Below, in pieces: positions 33,040 through 43,803 of a stretch of 43,879 bases of DNA (its first letter is position 1; each line of letters opens with the position of its first letter). The position numbers and the translations under genes were made by a program. The notes beneath the pieces are model-generated. The model was not told the DNA's origin and ran no database searches. It was given only the letters and a program-made list of their open reading frames with translations. The stretch comes from Actinomycetota bacterium (GTDB taxonomy: Bacteria > Actinomycetota > Actinomycetes > Nanopelagicales > Nanopelagicaceae), in contig SYEK01000018.1 in assembly GCA_005800815.1 (NCBI GenBank), forward strand, positions 1 to 43,879. The letters run 5' to 3'.

Positions 33040-35751
33040 TCAACCTGTATTTCGAAGGCCTGCAGCGACACCGTTGATCGTGAGCAGTAAGGCGCGTTGC
33101 AAAATTGGATCGGCTGGGCCTTGTTCCTGCCTTACACGCTTAAGCAGGTTGATCTGCAGCAAGTGAATCGGTGAAAGATATGCATCCCGAACGGCCAATG
33201 TGCGTGCCAAGATCGCCTGATCGCCAAGAAGAGAATCTTTCTTGGTGAGTAGCAGGATCTCAGATACCGTCAGATCAAACTCGGCCTGAATTGTATCGAG
33301 GAAGTGATGCAGGTTCGCAGGTACAAGAGCATTCACATATCCACGAGCAAGAGATAAGTCGGTCTTGGCCAGAGTCATCTCAACGTTACTGATGAAGGTA
33401 TGAAAGAAGTGCCACTGCGCAAGCATGGTGGCAAGGACATCGGATTTACCGGCTTGGCGAGCGGCCTTGAGACCAGAGCCGACACCGAACCAACCAGGCA
33501 CAATCTGGCGCGACTGTGTCCAACCAAATACCCAAGGTATCGCGCGCAGCGCATCGAGCCCACCTTTGGCATCGGGGCGGCGTGATGGACGCGAGCCTAG
33601 GAAGAGATTTCCTAACTGTTCAACTGGTGTAGATGCATAGAAATAAGCAGGTAGGTCATCGTGCTCAATCAACTCTCGATACATACTGAAGGCTCGATCG
33701 CTGACCAACTGCATGCACTCATTCCATGTGGCCAAGGCTTGTGGGCTCTGTCGTGGTGCACGATTGAGAACGGTCGCCTCGAGTGATGCTGCAAGAGTCA
33801 ACTCAACATGCTCGCGCGCAAGTGATGGAAGAGCATACTTATCACTGATGACCTCACCTTGTTCAGTCATCTTGATGTGACCATCCACAGATCCCCATGG
33901 AAGTGCGATGAGCGCCTCATAGGTGGGTCCGCCACCACGGCCAACTGAGCCACCACGGCCATGGAACAGGCGCAACTGGACTCCATGCCTCATCGCAACA
34001 TCGCGTAAAGAGCGCTGAGCACGATGGATCTCCCACTGACTTGTTGCAATCCCTGCATCTTTATTGGAATCAGAGTATCCAAGCATGACCTCTTGTAGAT
34101 CACCACGAAGAGTGACTATCTCTCGATATGTTGGATCGCTCAACAACTGATCAAGGATCTCACCAGCGGCTCGCAGTTCGGCAACGGTCTCTAGTAATGG
34201 AGCAAAGCCGATGAGGGCTACGCCCTTTGCGATATTGATCAGCCCAGTTTGAGTCGCAATAACAACTGCGGCTATCAGATCATCTGCGCCCTTGGTCATC
34301 GAGACGATATATGTCTCGATGGCTTCAGGGCCAAATCGTTCAATTAAATCTGCGATAGCGATGAAGGTATCAAGAACCTTCTTTGCATTGGCATCTAGAG
34401 AAGTTGTATCCAAGCTCACCCCAGCCTTCAAAAACCCACTGAGGATCTCAAATCTTTGTGCATGTGATTTTTCTAGATAGCCATCGATGTTGATAATTTG
34501 ATTGAGAAGAGAGTGATGTGCATCTGAGTGCTCACGAATATCCAAAGTCGCATGTGTGATTCCAAAGGCTGCAACGGTACGAATAGTGCGCTCTAGGAGG
34601 CCCGTAGCGATAAGTTCACCCTTGTGCTCAAAGAGGGAGTCACGCATCAGGCTCAGATCAGATAGTAGCTCAGAGGTATCTTTATAATCACGATGGGGAA
34701 CATGCGCAGTATTCTTTGCATGGCGCTCACGTGTCATCGCAAGGCGATGTGCAATCGCGGTTGCCTTGAGTCGATATGGCTCCTCGGCATTTAATCTCAG
34801 GAAGCGCTCTTCGAACTCGGGGATATGTGCTAAATCTCTCTCTACCGATGCCGATAGTTCGGCGGTTGCACCCGCGATCCTCGTCGAGACTGAGAGCAGT
34901 TGACGCAGAGAGTCCATCGCAGCGATTGTCACTCTGATCGCATGGCCCACCTGGAGCACCATGGCATCGGTTGTTATCTGCGAAGTGATGTTTGGGTTTC
35001 CATCACGATCTCCACCGATCCAACTACCGAAGGAGAGGGGGCGGGCGGTAACCGGTAGGTCGACACCAATACGTCTTATCTGCCGAGCAAACTCATCTAG
35101 GACCTCAGGCACTGTCACTTGAAACAAGTCATCAAGGTAATAGAGAGCATTCATCGCCTCATCCAGGGGCTCGGGTTGATCCAATCGAAGCTCATCGGTC
35201 TGCCAGAGCAAGTCAATCGTTTCGGCTAAGCGTTGTGTCTGGGCTGGATCTTGTGGATTATCAAGGAGCTCTACAATGCGTCCCATTTTACTCAGAACCG
35301 ATCTACGTGCAGCCTCGGTTGGATGTGCGGTAAAGACTGGGCGCACAGACATCTGATTGACCCACTGTGCGACTTGCTCGTGGGTCAACTCATGACCAGG
35401 TATCTGTGCGACTAATGCGGCCTGGATTTTATCCACCGCACGTGCAATCCATGATCCTCCTGCTATGCGAGAGTTAGCGATGACGCGAGAGCGGTGGACT
35501 TGCTCTGCAACATTGGCAAGGTGAAAGTAGGTACTAAAGGCACGTGCCAACTGCACTGAATCATCGATAGATAGTTTGGCTAGTAATTCGGTACCATCAC
35601 CCTCACGCACGGCTTTGCGAACACTCTCAACAAGGGACAGAAGCTGCGGACCCTCTTGGCGAACGAGGGTCTGACCTAATAGATCGGCCAATCGGCGCAC
35701 ATCGGCGCGCAGGTCTGCATCATCTGCGAGCGCAATCGGCTGAGTTGTCAC
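33040..35751 (-). CDS. ppc: Phosphoenolpyruvate carboxylase
   Basis: This enzyme carboxylates PEP to oxaloacetate, refilling the TCA cycle. The 903-residue protein has VFTAHPTEAARRS (catalytic His143), GSWIGGDRDGNPN, MLGYSDSNKDAG, LRLFHGRGGSVGRGGGPTYEA and the C-terminal end GLRNTG. The start is GTG at 35751, with AGAGGA seven bases upstream. It lies on the opposite strand inside an otherwise rightward housekeeping block. I do not remember ppc at this place in Mycobacterium or Streptomyces, so it is probably a lineage-specific insertion. Codon use and composition look like the neighbours', so there is no sign of recent transfer. Confidence 0.97.
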   Translation of the reverse strand: MTTQPIALADDADLRADVRRLADLLGQTLVRQEGPQLLSLVESVRKAVREGDGTELLAKLSIDDSVQLARAFSTYFHLANVAEQVHRSRVIANSRIAGGSWIARAVDKIQAALVAQIPGHELTHEQVAQWVNQMSVRPVFTAHPTEAARRSVLSKMGRIVELLDNPQDPAQTQRLAETIDLLWQTDELRLDQPEPLDEAMNALYYLDDLFQVTVPEVLDEFARQIRRIGVDLPVTARPLSFGSWIGGDRDGNPNITSQITTDAMVLQVGHAIRVTIAAMDSLRQLLSVSTRIAGATAELSASVERDLAHIPEFEERFLRLNAEEPYRLKATAIAHRLAMTRERHAKNTAHVPHRDYKDTSELLSDLSLMRDSLFEHKGELIATGLLERTIRTVAAFGITHATLDIREHSDAHHSLLNQIINIDGYLEKSHAQRFEILSGFLKAGVSLDTTSLDANAKKVLDTFIAIADLIERFGPEAIETYIVSMTKGADDLIAAVVIATQTGLINIAKGVALIGFAPLLETVAELRAAGEILDQLLSDPTYREIVTLRGDLQEVMLGYSDSNKDAGIATSQWEIHRAQRSLRDVAMRHGVQLRLFHGRGGSVGRGGGPTYEALIALPWGSVDGHIKMTEQGEVISDKYALPSLAREHVELTLAASLEATVLNRAPRQSPQALATWNECMQLVSDRAFSMYRELIEHDDLPAYFYASTPVEQLGNLFLGSRPSRRPDAKGGLDALRAIPWVFGWTQSRQIVPGWFGVGSGLKAARQAGKSDVLATMLAQWHFFHTFISNVEMTLAKTDLSLARGYVNALVPANLHHFLDTIQAEFDLTVSEILLLTKKDSLLGDQAILARTLAVRDAYLSPIHLLQINLLKRVRQEQGPADPILQRALLLTINGVAAGLRNTG

Positions 35752-35858
35752 TGCTCAATCCTCTCAGGTAAGAGGGTCTGCTCAAAATAAATTAGACTCC
35801 TGCTGCACGCCCCCTCCCTTTGGGAGTTGGGGCCTATGGACGTTTGGGGGTACTACGT

Positions 35859-38800
35859 ATGCGCGGATTAATCAGGGCACTACCTTGCGCGACTGATGCA
35901 TCTCACATAGTGGCACCTTCTGCGATGTATCCATTTTTACTTGCAGCACGGGCTGCGAACACGCCCCTCCTTGTCATCACAAGCTCAAGTAGAGGCGCAG
36001 AGGATCTGTTCCATGAACTTCGCGAATTGCATGAGAACGTCCTTGAGTTTCCAGCCTGGGAGACCCTGCCGCATGAGCGTTTGAGTCCACGTAGCGATAC
36101 CGTCGCACGTAGGATCTCAACTATCTACTCACTCAAGGAAAAACACAGCACTCATCCCATCGTTGTCACGCCAGTACGAGGTGCCATCCATCGCATCATC
36201 GGATCTCTTGGAGATTCAGAGTTGATGAGGTTAGAGCTCGGACAGGAGCTCTCACTCGATTTACTCGTGCGACATCTATCGATTCTTGCATATTCTCGGA
36301 CAGATTTAGTCGAGCGCCGAGGCGAGTTTGCAGTGCGAGGTGGAATCATCGATCTCTTTCCACCGCTGGGTGCACATCCCATACGTATCGATTTCTTTGC
36401 AGATGAGATCGAAGATATGAGCTACTTCGAGGTAGCAGATCAAAGAACCTTCGAAACAGTCAGTGGCGCTATCGAGATATATCCATGTCGTGAGTTTTTG
36501 ATAACTCCAACGATCAAAGCCGATGCCCGTGAGCTCAAAGAAAGCCTTCCTGGAGCAAGAGAGTTATTGGAGAAGATCAGTGAGGGTATTTCATTCGAGG
36601 GAATGGAGTCGCTGATACCGCTTTTGATTCAAGAGACTGCCACCATCATGGATCGGATGCCAGCAAATACTCAGGTTGTTTTTATCGATGGTGAACGGAT
36701 CAGATCTAGAGCCGGTGATCTACTTGCCACCAATGAGGAGTTTCTCCATGCATCGTGGTCGAATGCAGCCCATGGCGCTCTTGCACCGATTCATGATGGA
36801 TCTGGCACCTATATGTCATGGGATATCTTCAAAGAAGAGCTCTCACGATGCCAATTGAGTTCGATAAATATCGCAGCTTTTGGTAGTGACTTGGCAGCAG
36901 ATACGAACTTTTTGGATTACCAAGCGATTGATCCGATGCGCGCAGACATTGATCGCACTATTGAGGCTCTACGCACCGCCATCGATGCCCACTTCATCGT
37001 CGTTTTTGCAACACATGGACATGGGATGTTAGAGCGCTATGCCGCCATTTTTCGTAACGCGGATTTACCGGTTCACATTGTGGAAAAACTAGATATGAAG
37101 CCAGCTCACGATGGCCTGTATCTGACGACCTCAGTCATCGCCCATGGCTTTGAGAGCCAGAGTGATCAGATTTTCTTTATGACCGAGCGCGATCTGACGG
37201 GAAGTAAGGGCAGCGTAAGAGATGGAGCACCCCTGCCATCAAAGCGTAAGGCAGCTATTGATCCATTGGAGTTACGTGCAGGTGATTTCGTCGTGCACGA
37301 ACAGCATGGCATCGGACGTTACCTCGAATTAGTCCAGCGCACAGTCGCTGGTATTACACGTGAATATCTCGTGATTGAATATGCATCGGCCAAGCGTGCC
37401 CAGCCCGGGGATCGGATCTTTGTTCCTACCGATGTGCTCGAGCAGGTGAGCAAATATGTGGGTGGAGAGGCCCCGACCGTGCATCGGATTGGCAGTGGTG
37501 AATGGCAAAAGGCCAAAGGCCGCGCACGCAAGGCGGTGCGAGAGATCGCCGGTGAGCTCATCCGTTTATATGCCGCGCGGACAAGCTCTCCTGGCTTTGC
37601 CTTCTCATCTGATACTCCATGGCAGCGCGAGTTAGAGGACTCCTTCTCCTATATCGAGACACCAGATCAACTCTCGACGATCAATGATGTAAAGGCGGAT
37701 ATGGAGCGCGCCTATCCCATGGATCGCATCATCTGTGGTGCTGTCGGCTACGGTAAGACCGAGATCGCTATTCGAGCCGCTTTCAAAGCGGTACAAGATG
37801 GCAAACAAGTTGCCGTGCTTGTACCAACCACGCTGCTCGTGCAGCAACATATAAAGACATTTACTGAGCGCTATGCCGGCTTTCCTCTCAAGGTCGCCGG
37901 ACTCTCCCGCTTTAATTCGGCCAGGGGTAGCAAGGAGGTCATTGATGGATTACTCACAGGAGTAGTCGATGTCGTCATCGGTACCCATCGCCTTCTCTCT
38001 AGTGATGTCATCTTCAAAGATCTAGGTCTAGTGGTCGTTGATGAGGAGCAGCGCTTTGGGGTCGAGCAGAAGGAGGCGCTCAAGAAGATGCGTACAACCG
38101 TAGATGTCCTGGCAATGTCGGCCACTCCTATCCCGCGCACCTTAGAGATGGCAGTCACAGGCATCCGTGAGATGTCCACGATCACAACACCACCGGAGGA
38201 GCGCCATCCGATCTTGACATATGTGGGCCCTGCCGAAGAGGGACAGATCAGTGCAGCGATTCACCGCGAACTTTTACGGGATGGGCAGATTTTCTACCTT
38301 CATAATCGGGTGGAGACGATCGATCAAGCCGCATCACGCCTGCAAGAGCTTGTCCCTGAGGCACGTATACGAATCGCACATGGACAGATGAGTGAGAGCA
38401 CACTTGAGGATGTCATCTTAGGTTTTTGGAACCGTGAGTTTGATATTTTAGTGAGTACAACGATCGTTGAGAGCGGATTGGATATTCAAAATGCAAACAC
38501 TCTCATCGTCGAGCGTGCAGATAGATTTGGCCTCTCACAGTTACATCAGCTGCGCGGTCGTGTGGGGCGCGGTCGTGAGCGGGCATATGCATACTTTCTT
38601 TACCCACCCGATCAGCCCCTATCTGAGTTAGCCTTCGAACGCTTAAGGACAATCGCAGCAAACACGGATCTAGGATCTGGAATGCGAGTTGCGCTCAAAG
38701 ATCTTGAGATCCGTGGGGCAGGAAATCTCTTAGGTGGTGAGCAGTCCGGGCACATCGCCGATGTCGGCTTTGATTTATATATGCGCATGGTCGGAGAGGC

Positions 38801-39329
38801 CGTCAATGATTACAAGGCCGGCATCCTTGAAAGGCAGGAGAAGATCAATGAATGCAAAGTCGAGTTACCCATCAATGCACACTTATCGATTGAGTACGTG
38901 CCTGGCGAGCGTCTACGTCTTGATCTCTATCGCCGCCTTGCAGATGTGAAAAACAGTGATGATGTCGAATCCATTGGTGCTGAGTTATTAGATCGTTTTG
39001 GAGAGCTTCCGGCAGAGGCACAGGCCCTCCTCGGTGTTGCATTACTGCGCGCACGGGCTAAGGCGGCTGCACTCACTGAGGTCCTTGTCCAAGGAAAGTT
39101 TTTGCGCCTTGCACCCTTGGTCTTACCTGAGTCAAAACAGTTGCGCCTCTTGCGTCTGTATCCTGGCTCACTCTATAAAGCCGCTTCAAGGACGGTATTG
39201 GTAGCCCTCAGGAGCCACAATTCATGGAATCCGTCTGAGAGTGCCCCGGTAATAGTGGATACTTCTCTTCTGGCCTGGGCTATCGAGGCCGTTGACCAAT
39301 TAAGCCGACCACCGAGAGAGAGTTCATAG
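35859..39329 (+). CDS. mfd: Transcription-repair coupling factor Mfd
   Basis: Mfd removes RNA polymerase stalled at DNA damage and recruits UvrA. The 1156-residue protein has a UvrB-like N-terminal region (about 1-330, with EFPAWETLPHERLSPR), the CarD-like RNA polymerase interaction domain (about 465-530, with AGDFVVHEQHGIGRY), helicase motif I in GAVGYGKTE (Lys633), motif II DEEQ (728-731), RGRVGRGRERAYAY, and the TRCF C-terminal domain. The frame is open from TTG 35820, but ATG 35859 has GGGGG at an eight-base spacing and fits the family better. The stop overlaps the GTG of the next gene by one base. Confidence 0.96.
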   Translation: MRGLIRALPCATDASHIVAPSAMYPFLLAARAANTPLLVITSSSRGAEDLFHELRELHENVLEFPAWETLPHERLSPRSDTVARRISTIYSLKEKHSTHPIVVTPVRGAIHRIIGSLGDSELMRLELGQELSLDLLVRHLSILAYSRTDLVERRGEFAVRGGIIDLFPPLGAHPIRIDFFADEIEDMSYFEVADQRTFETVSGAIEIYPCREFLITPTIKADARELKESLPGARELLEKISEGISFEGMESLIPLLIQETATIMDRMPANTQVVFIDGERIRSRAGDLLATNEEFLHASWSNAAHGALAPIHDGSGTYMSWDIFKEELSRCQLSSINIAAFGSDLAADTNFLDYQAIDPMRADIDRTIEALRTAIDAHFIVVFATHGHGMLERYAAIFRNADLPVHIVEKLDMKPAHDGLYLTTSVIAHGFESQSDQIFFMTERDLTGSKGSVRDGAPLPSKRKAAIDPLELRAGDFVVHEQHGIGRYLELVQRTVAGITREYLVIEYASAKRAQPGDRIFVPTDVLEQVSKYVGGEAPTVHRIGSGEWQKAKGRARKAVREIAGELIRLYAARTSSPGFAFSSDTPWQRELEDSFSYIETPDQLSTINDVKADMERAYPMDRIICGAVGYGKTEIAIRAAFKAVQDGKQVAVLVPTTLLVQQHIKTFTERYAGFPLKVAGLSRFNSARGSKEVIDGLLTGVVDVVIGTHRLLSSDVIFKDLGLVVVDEEQRFGVEQKEALKKMRTTVDVLAMSATPIPRTLEMAVTGIREMSTITTPPEERHPILTYVGPAEEGQISAAIHRELLRDGQIFYLHNRVETIDQAASRLQELVPEARIRIAHGQMSESTLEDVILGFWNREFDILVSTTIVESGLDIQNANTLIVERADRFGLSQLHQLRGRVGRGRERAYAYFLYPPDQPLSELAFERLRTIAANTDLGSGMRVALKDLEIRGAGNLLGGEQSGHIADVGFDLYMRMVGEAVNDYKAGILERQEKINECKVELPINAHLSIEYVPGERLRLDLYRRLADVKNSDDVESIGAELLDRFGELPAEAQALLGVALLRARAKAAALTEVLVQGKFLRLAPLVLPESKQLRLLRLYPGSLYKAASRTVLVALRSHNSWNPSESAPVIVDTSLLAWAIEAVDQLSRPPRESS

Positions 39330-39934
39330 TGAAGAAGTTTTTAGCTCTATCAGGCTTTGTCTTTGCCCTTGCTCTGACTGGCTGCTCACAAGTAGGGGCT
39401 GCTGCAACTATCGGTGGCACAAAGATCACCCAGGCAACTGTGCAGTCGAGTATCGACTCGATTCTGGGCGCTCGCGCCGGTGTGGACACATCTCAGATGC
39501 AGTTGGAGACTGGTGCTGCGCTTAATCTGAGCCAGCTCCGTTTTCATCTATTAACCGTGCTCTTTCGCAAAACAGGTGAGGAGCTCAAACTCTCAGTATC
39601 AAAGGCAGAGATAGATACTCGACGAGCAGAGATCCTCGAACAAATTGGTGGCGAGGCCGGATTACCCGAAGCACTCGTTAGTGCTGGAATCGCAGCAGAT
39701 GATCTCGATGCATATCTTGAGGCGATGCTCATATCCGATAAAATCAGTCAAGCGATCACAAGCGGTGGAGTCCCACAGGAGCAGGTTGGGCTTGAGCTCC
39801 AAAAACTTATTGTTGCTAAAGCCAAAGAGCTAGGTGTCACTATCAATCCACGGTATGGAAAGTGGGATCCAGCATCGGCCGATGTGATTCCAGTCGATAG
39901 CGCCAGCCCTGCAGTTACCCCAGCGACCAAGTAA
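39329..39934 (+). CDS. SurA-N-like lipoprotein
   Basis: This 201-residue lipoprotein has a short signal peptide with lipobox LALTGC (Cys19). The body matches the SurA N-terminal type chaperone region: AATIGGTKITQATVQSSID resembles the 'iNg~~It~~~v' pattern, followed by helices. No PPIase domain follows. The tail is Pro/Ala/Thr-rich. It should be anchored on the outer face of the membrane and may help fold exported proteins. The GTG start overlaps the mfd stop (TAGTG). In other actinobacteria a SurA-like gene also lies between mfd and mazG. Confidence 0.82.
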   Translation: MKKFLALSGFVFALALTGCSQVGAAATIGGTKITQATVQSSIDSILGARAGVDTSQMQLETGAALNLSQLRFHLLTVLFRKTGEELKLSVSKAEIDTRRAEILEQIGGEAGLPEALVSAGIAADDLDAYLEAMLISDKISQAITSGGVPQEQVGLELQKLIVAKAKELGVTINPRYGKWDPASADVIPVDSASPAVTPATK

Positions 39935-39955
39935 TCAACTCGATAATTTAGTGTG

Positions 39956-40603
39956 ATGCAGGGTTCGCAGCTTCAACGTCTTGTTGAGGTCATGGATCGA
40001 CTGCGCTCGCCAGGGGGATGTCCGTGGGATGCCGAGCAGACTCATGAGTCACTACTGAAGTACTTACTGGAAGAGTCATACGAGTTTGTCGATGCCGTTC
40101 ACGGTGGTAATCGCCGTGATATGCGCGAGGAGCTTGGGGATGTCCTTCTCCAGGTCTATTTTCACGCCCGTATCGCCCAAGATGACCTTGATGATCCATT
40201 TAGCATCGAGGATGTTGCCCAGTTGATCGCCGATAAGTTGATTCGCCGCCATCCTCATGTCTTTGCAGGACTGCACGTAAGTGGCTCTGAAGAGGTGATA
40301 CAGAACTGGGAGGAGATAAAGAAAGAGGAAAAAGGCCGCACATCGGCCCTTGATGGGATCGCAATGTCACAGCCTGCACTTGCACTCATCCAAAAGCTCT
40401 TATACCGCGCCTCTCAGTACGGTGTTGATGTTGAACTTCCTATCGCCGCAAATCTTGATAGCAAGGCCGATGAGAGCGCAGTTGGACAGGGCCTTCTTGC
40501 GATAATCACATGGGCTCATGCCAATGGCATCGATGCCGAATCTGCGCTGCGCAAGCAGGCCTTGCTTTTAGGCCAACAAATCTCGGCTACTGAATCGCGA
40601 TAG
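39956..40603 (+). CDS. mazG: MazG-family nucleoside triphosphate pyrophosphohydrolase
   Basis: This enzyme hydrolyses (d)NTPs to monophosphates, which cleans the nucleotide pool. The 215-residue protein has one full MazG domain with RSPGGCPWDAEQTHESL, LLEESYEFVDA and REELGDVLLQVYFHARIA, and the C-terminal NWEEIKKEEK segment. A degenerate second half follows. The start is ATG 39956 or GTG 39953. TAATTT at 39944-39949 lies six bases before the ATG, which fits a leaderless start. Confidence 0.93.
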   Translation: MQGSQLQRLVEVMDRLRSPGGCPWDAEQTHESLLKYLLEESYEFVDAVHGGNRRDMREELGDVLLQVYFHARIAQDDLDDPFSIEDVAQLIADKLIRRHPHVFAGLHVSGSEEVIQNWEEIKKEEKGRTSALDGIAMSQPALALIQKLLYRASQYGVDVELPIAANLDSKADESAVGQGLLAIITWAHANGIDAESALRKQALLLGQQISATESR

Positions 40604-41962
<1,359 letters not shown>

Positions 41963-41974
41963 GAGTTGATAGCG

Positions 41975-42376
41975 ATGGCACGCAGGGGTTTGCAGTTCAG
42001 GCGTCGTGGCCGATCTGGCCGGGCTCTTGCACTCTTTGCAGTCCTCTTCCTCCTAGCACTCACCCTGGCCCCGCCCATCAAAAACTACTTCACACAACGC
42101 GCTCAGATATCGGCCCTGAATGCTCAACTCGTATCCGATAACAAAGCACTCGATGCTGCACGCAAAGAGTTATTGCTCTGGCAGGACCCACAGTATGTGC
42201 GGTCCCAGGCACGCGAGCGTCTGCACTTTGTTCTGCCAGGAGAGCGCCAATACATCATCACCCAGGGCCCTGCAGCAACAACTACCGTAAAGACTACCAA
42301 GGTGGCTAACGCACTCATCGATGGCCAGCCTTGGTATATGCGTTTGATTGCATCCATCAGTGAATCTGGCAGTTAA
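41975..42376 (+). CDS. ftsB: FtsB/DivIC-type cell division protein
   Basis: This 133-residue single-pass membrane protein has a basic N-terminus (ARRGLQFRRRGRSG), a helix at about 17-34, then a coiled coil (QISALNAQLVSDNKALDAARKEL) and the motif YVRSQARERLHFVLPGERQYI. These are typical of the septum formation initiator family. It bridges FtsL and FtsQ in the divisome. The position between eno and DUF501 is conserved in actinobacteria. ATG 41975 is preferred over TTG 41966. Its stop overlaps the next start (TAATG). Confidence 0.92.
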   Translation: MARRGLQFRRRGRSGRALALFAVLFLLALTLAPPIKNYFTQRAQISALNAQLVSDNKALDAARKELLLWQDPQYVRSQARERLHFVLPGERQYIITQGPAATTTVKTTKVANALIDGQPWYMRLIASISESGS

Positions 42377-42864
42377 TGCGAGAGGTATCCCAGGGCGATC
42401 TTGATTGTATTCAAAGCCAATTAGGTCGCACACCCCGTGATGTGCATGCAATTGCATATCGCTGTCCATGTGGAAAGCCAGCCGTAGTTGAGACACCACC
42501 GCGATTAGAGGATGGCACACCCTTTCCAACTTTCTACTACGCAACCTGCCCGCGCTTGACAGCGGTCATCTCAACCTTGGAGACGACAGGGTTGATGGGT
42601 GATATGAATGAGCGCTTGGAAACAGATGCCGAATTAGCAGGTGCCTATCACGCAGCCCACGATGACTACATTGCAGCACGCTCTGCACTTGGAATAAGAG
42701 TCCCTGAGGTCGATGGAGTCTCTGCAGGAGGCATGCCCACACGCGTGAAATGTCTGCACTCACTCGTTGCACACTCACTATCTGCAGGTCCAGATGTCAA
42801 TCCACTCGGTGATGAGGCCCTGGCACAACTACCACAGTGGTGGACAAGTAATCCATGCGAGTAG
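42376..42864 (+). CDS. DUF501 family protein
   Basis: This 162-residue soluble protein belongs to the conserved actinobacterial DUF501 family. Marks are QLGRTPRDVHAIAYRCPCGKPAVVETPPRL, then TFYYATCPRLTAVISTLE and the C-terminal RVKCLHSLVAHSL. The conserved cysteines (CPCG, TCP, KC) suggest metal binding. The function is unknown. It is coupled to ftsB by a one-base overlap and to ppx by ten bases. Confidence 0.92.
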   Translation: MREVSQGDLDCIQSQLGRTPRDVHAIAYRCPCGKPAVVETPPRLEDGTPFPTFYYATCPRLTAVISTLETTGLMGDMNERLETDAELAGAYHAAHDDYIAARSALGIRVPEVDGVSAGGMPTRVKCLHSLVAHSLSAGPDVNPLGDEALAQLPQWWTSNPCE

Positions 42865-43775
42865 CGGCCATTGACTGCGGGACTAACTCGATACGCCTTT
42901 TGATTGCAGATTTGGAGGGTAATAATTTACGTGAGGTTATCCGCACCATGGAGATTGTCCGCCTTGGTCAGGCAGTGGATGAGACAGGGGCCTTTCACCC
43001 CGATGCCATCACTCGCACACTGGCCGCACTCGATGGCTTCGCACAAGAGATCGCAAAGCGTGGTGTTGAAAAGATACGATTTTGTGCCACAAGTGCCACG
43101 CGTGATGCTACAAATCGTCACCTCTTCATCGATGGTGTGCGAGTGCGCCTGGGTATCGAGCCTGAGGTTATCAGTGGAGACGAAGAGGCAAAACTCTCCT
43201 TCATCGGAGCGATCCAGGATTTAAATCCAAGTGATGGCCCGTTCTTAGTCGTTGACATCGGTGGAGGATCAACAGAGTTCGTCTTTGGTACAACCGCGGT
43301 TGAATCTGCAAAGAGTGTGAACATCGGCTGTGTACGGATGAGTGAGCGCCACTTTAGAAGTGATCCTGTAACACATGAGCAGATCGAGTTAGCTCGCAGC
43401 GATATTCAAGCAGCGATTGCAGTAGCTGGAACAGTCGTCCCGATCACTGCCGCCAAGACTCTGGTTGCAGTTGCTGGTACTGCAACAACTGTTGCAGCTG
43501 CAGCTCTAGATCTACCTGAGTATGACCGCTATGCGATCCATCTGGCCCGCATCAATGCAGCACAAGTTCATGATGTCGCCTTGATGCTGGCTGGAATCAA
43601 TCGCGAACAACGCTCGGCTCTTGGCTATATGCACCCAGGCCGAGTCGATGTGATTGCAGCAGGTGCCCTTGTGCTCTCTGAGATCATGAAAGCGACGGGG
43701 GCCAGCCACTTTGTTGCATCAGAGACAGATATCTTGGACGGAGTTGCTCGTTCTCTTGCAGGCACGAGCTCTTAG
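42855..43775 (+). CDS. ppx: Exopolyphosphatase / pppGpp phosphatase family
   Basis: This 306-residue protein has the actin-like ASKHA fold with AAIDCGTNSIRLLIADLEG, FCATSATRDATNR, GDEEAKLSFIGA, FLVVDIGGGSTEFVFG and VAGTATTVAAAAL. It should remove phosphate from polyphosphate or pppGpp. It is the short actinobacterial Ppx type without a C-terminal HD domain. The ATG lies ten bases inside the DUF501 gene, so translation is coupled. A tRNA gene follows. Confidence 0.94.
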   Translation: MRVAAIDCGTNSIRLLIADLEGNNLREVIRTMEIVRLGQAVDETGAFHPDAITRTLAALDGFAQEIAKRGVEKIRFCATSATRDATNRHLFIDGVRVRLGIEPEVISGDEEAKLSFIGAIQDLNPSDGPFLVVDIGGGSTEFVFGTTAVESAKSVNIGCVRMSERHFRSDPVTHEQIELARSDIQAAIAVAGTVVPITAAKTLVAVAGTATTVAAAALDLPEYDRYAIHLARINAAQVHDVALMLAGINREQRSALGYMHPGRVDVIAAGALVLSEIMKATGASHFVASETDILDGVARSLAGTSS

Positions 43776-43803
43776 AAAAAGAGGGTAGATTTATCTTTTC
43801 ACA

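Noticed and set aside
33040..35751. ppc as a recent horizontal transfer
   Set aside because: Its orientation and place are unusual, but composition and codon use look like the neighbours' and no mobile genes flank it.
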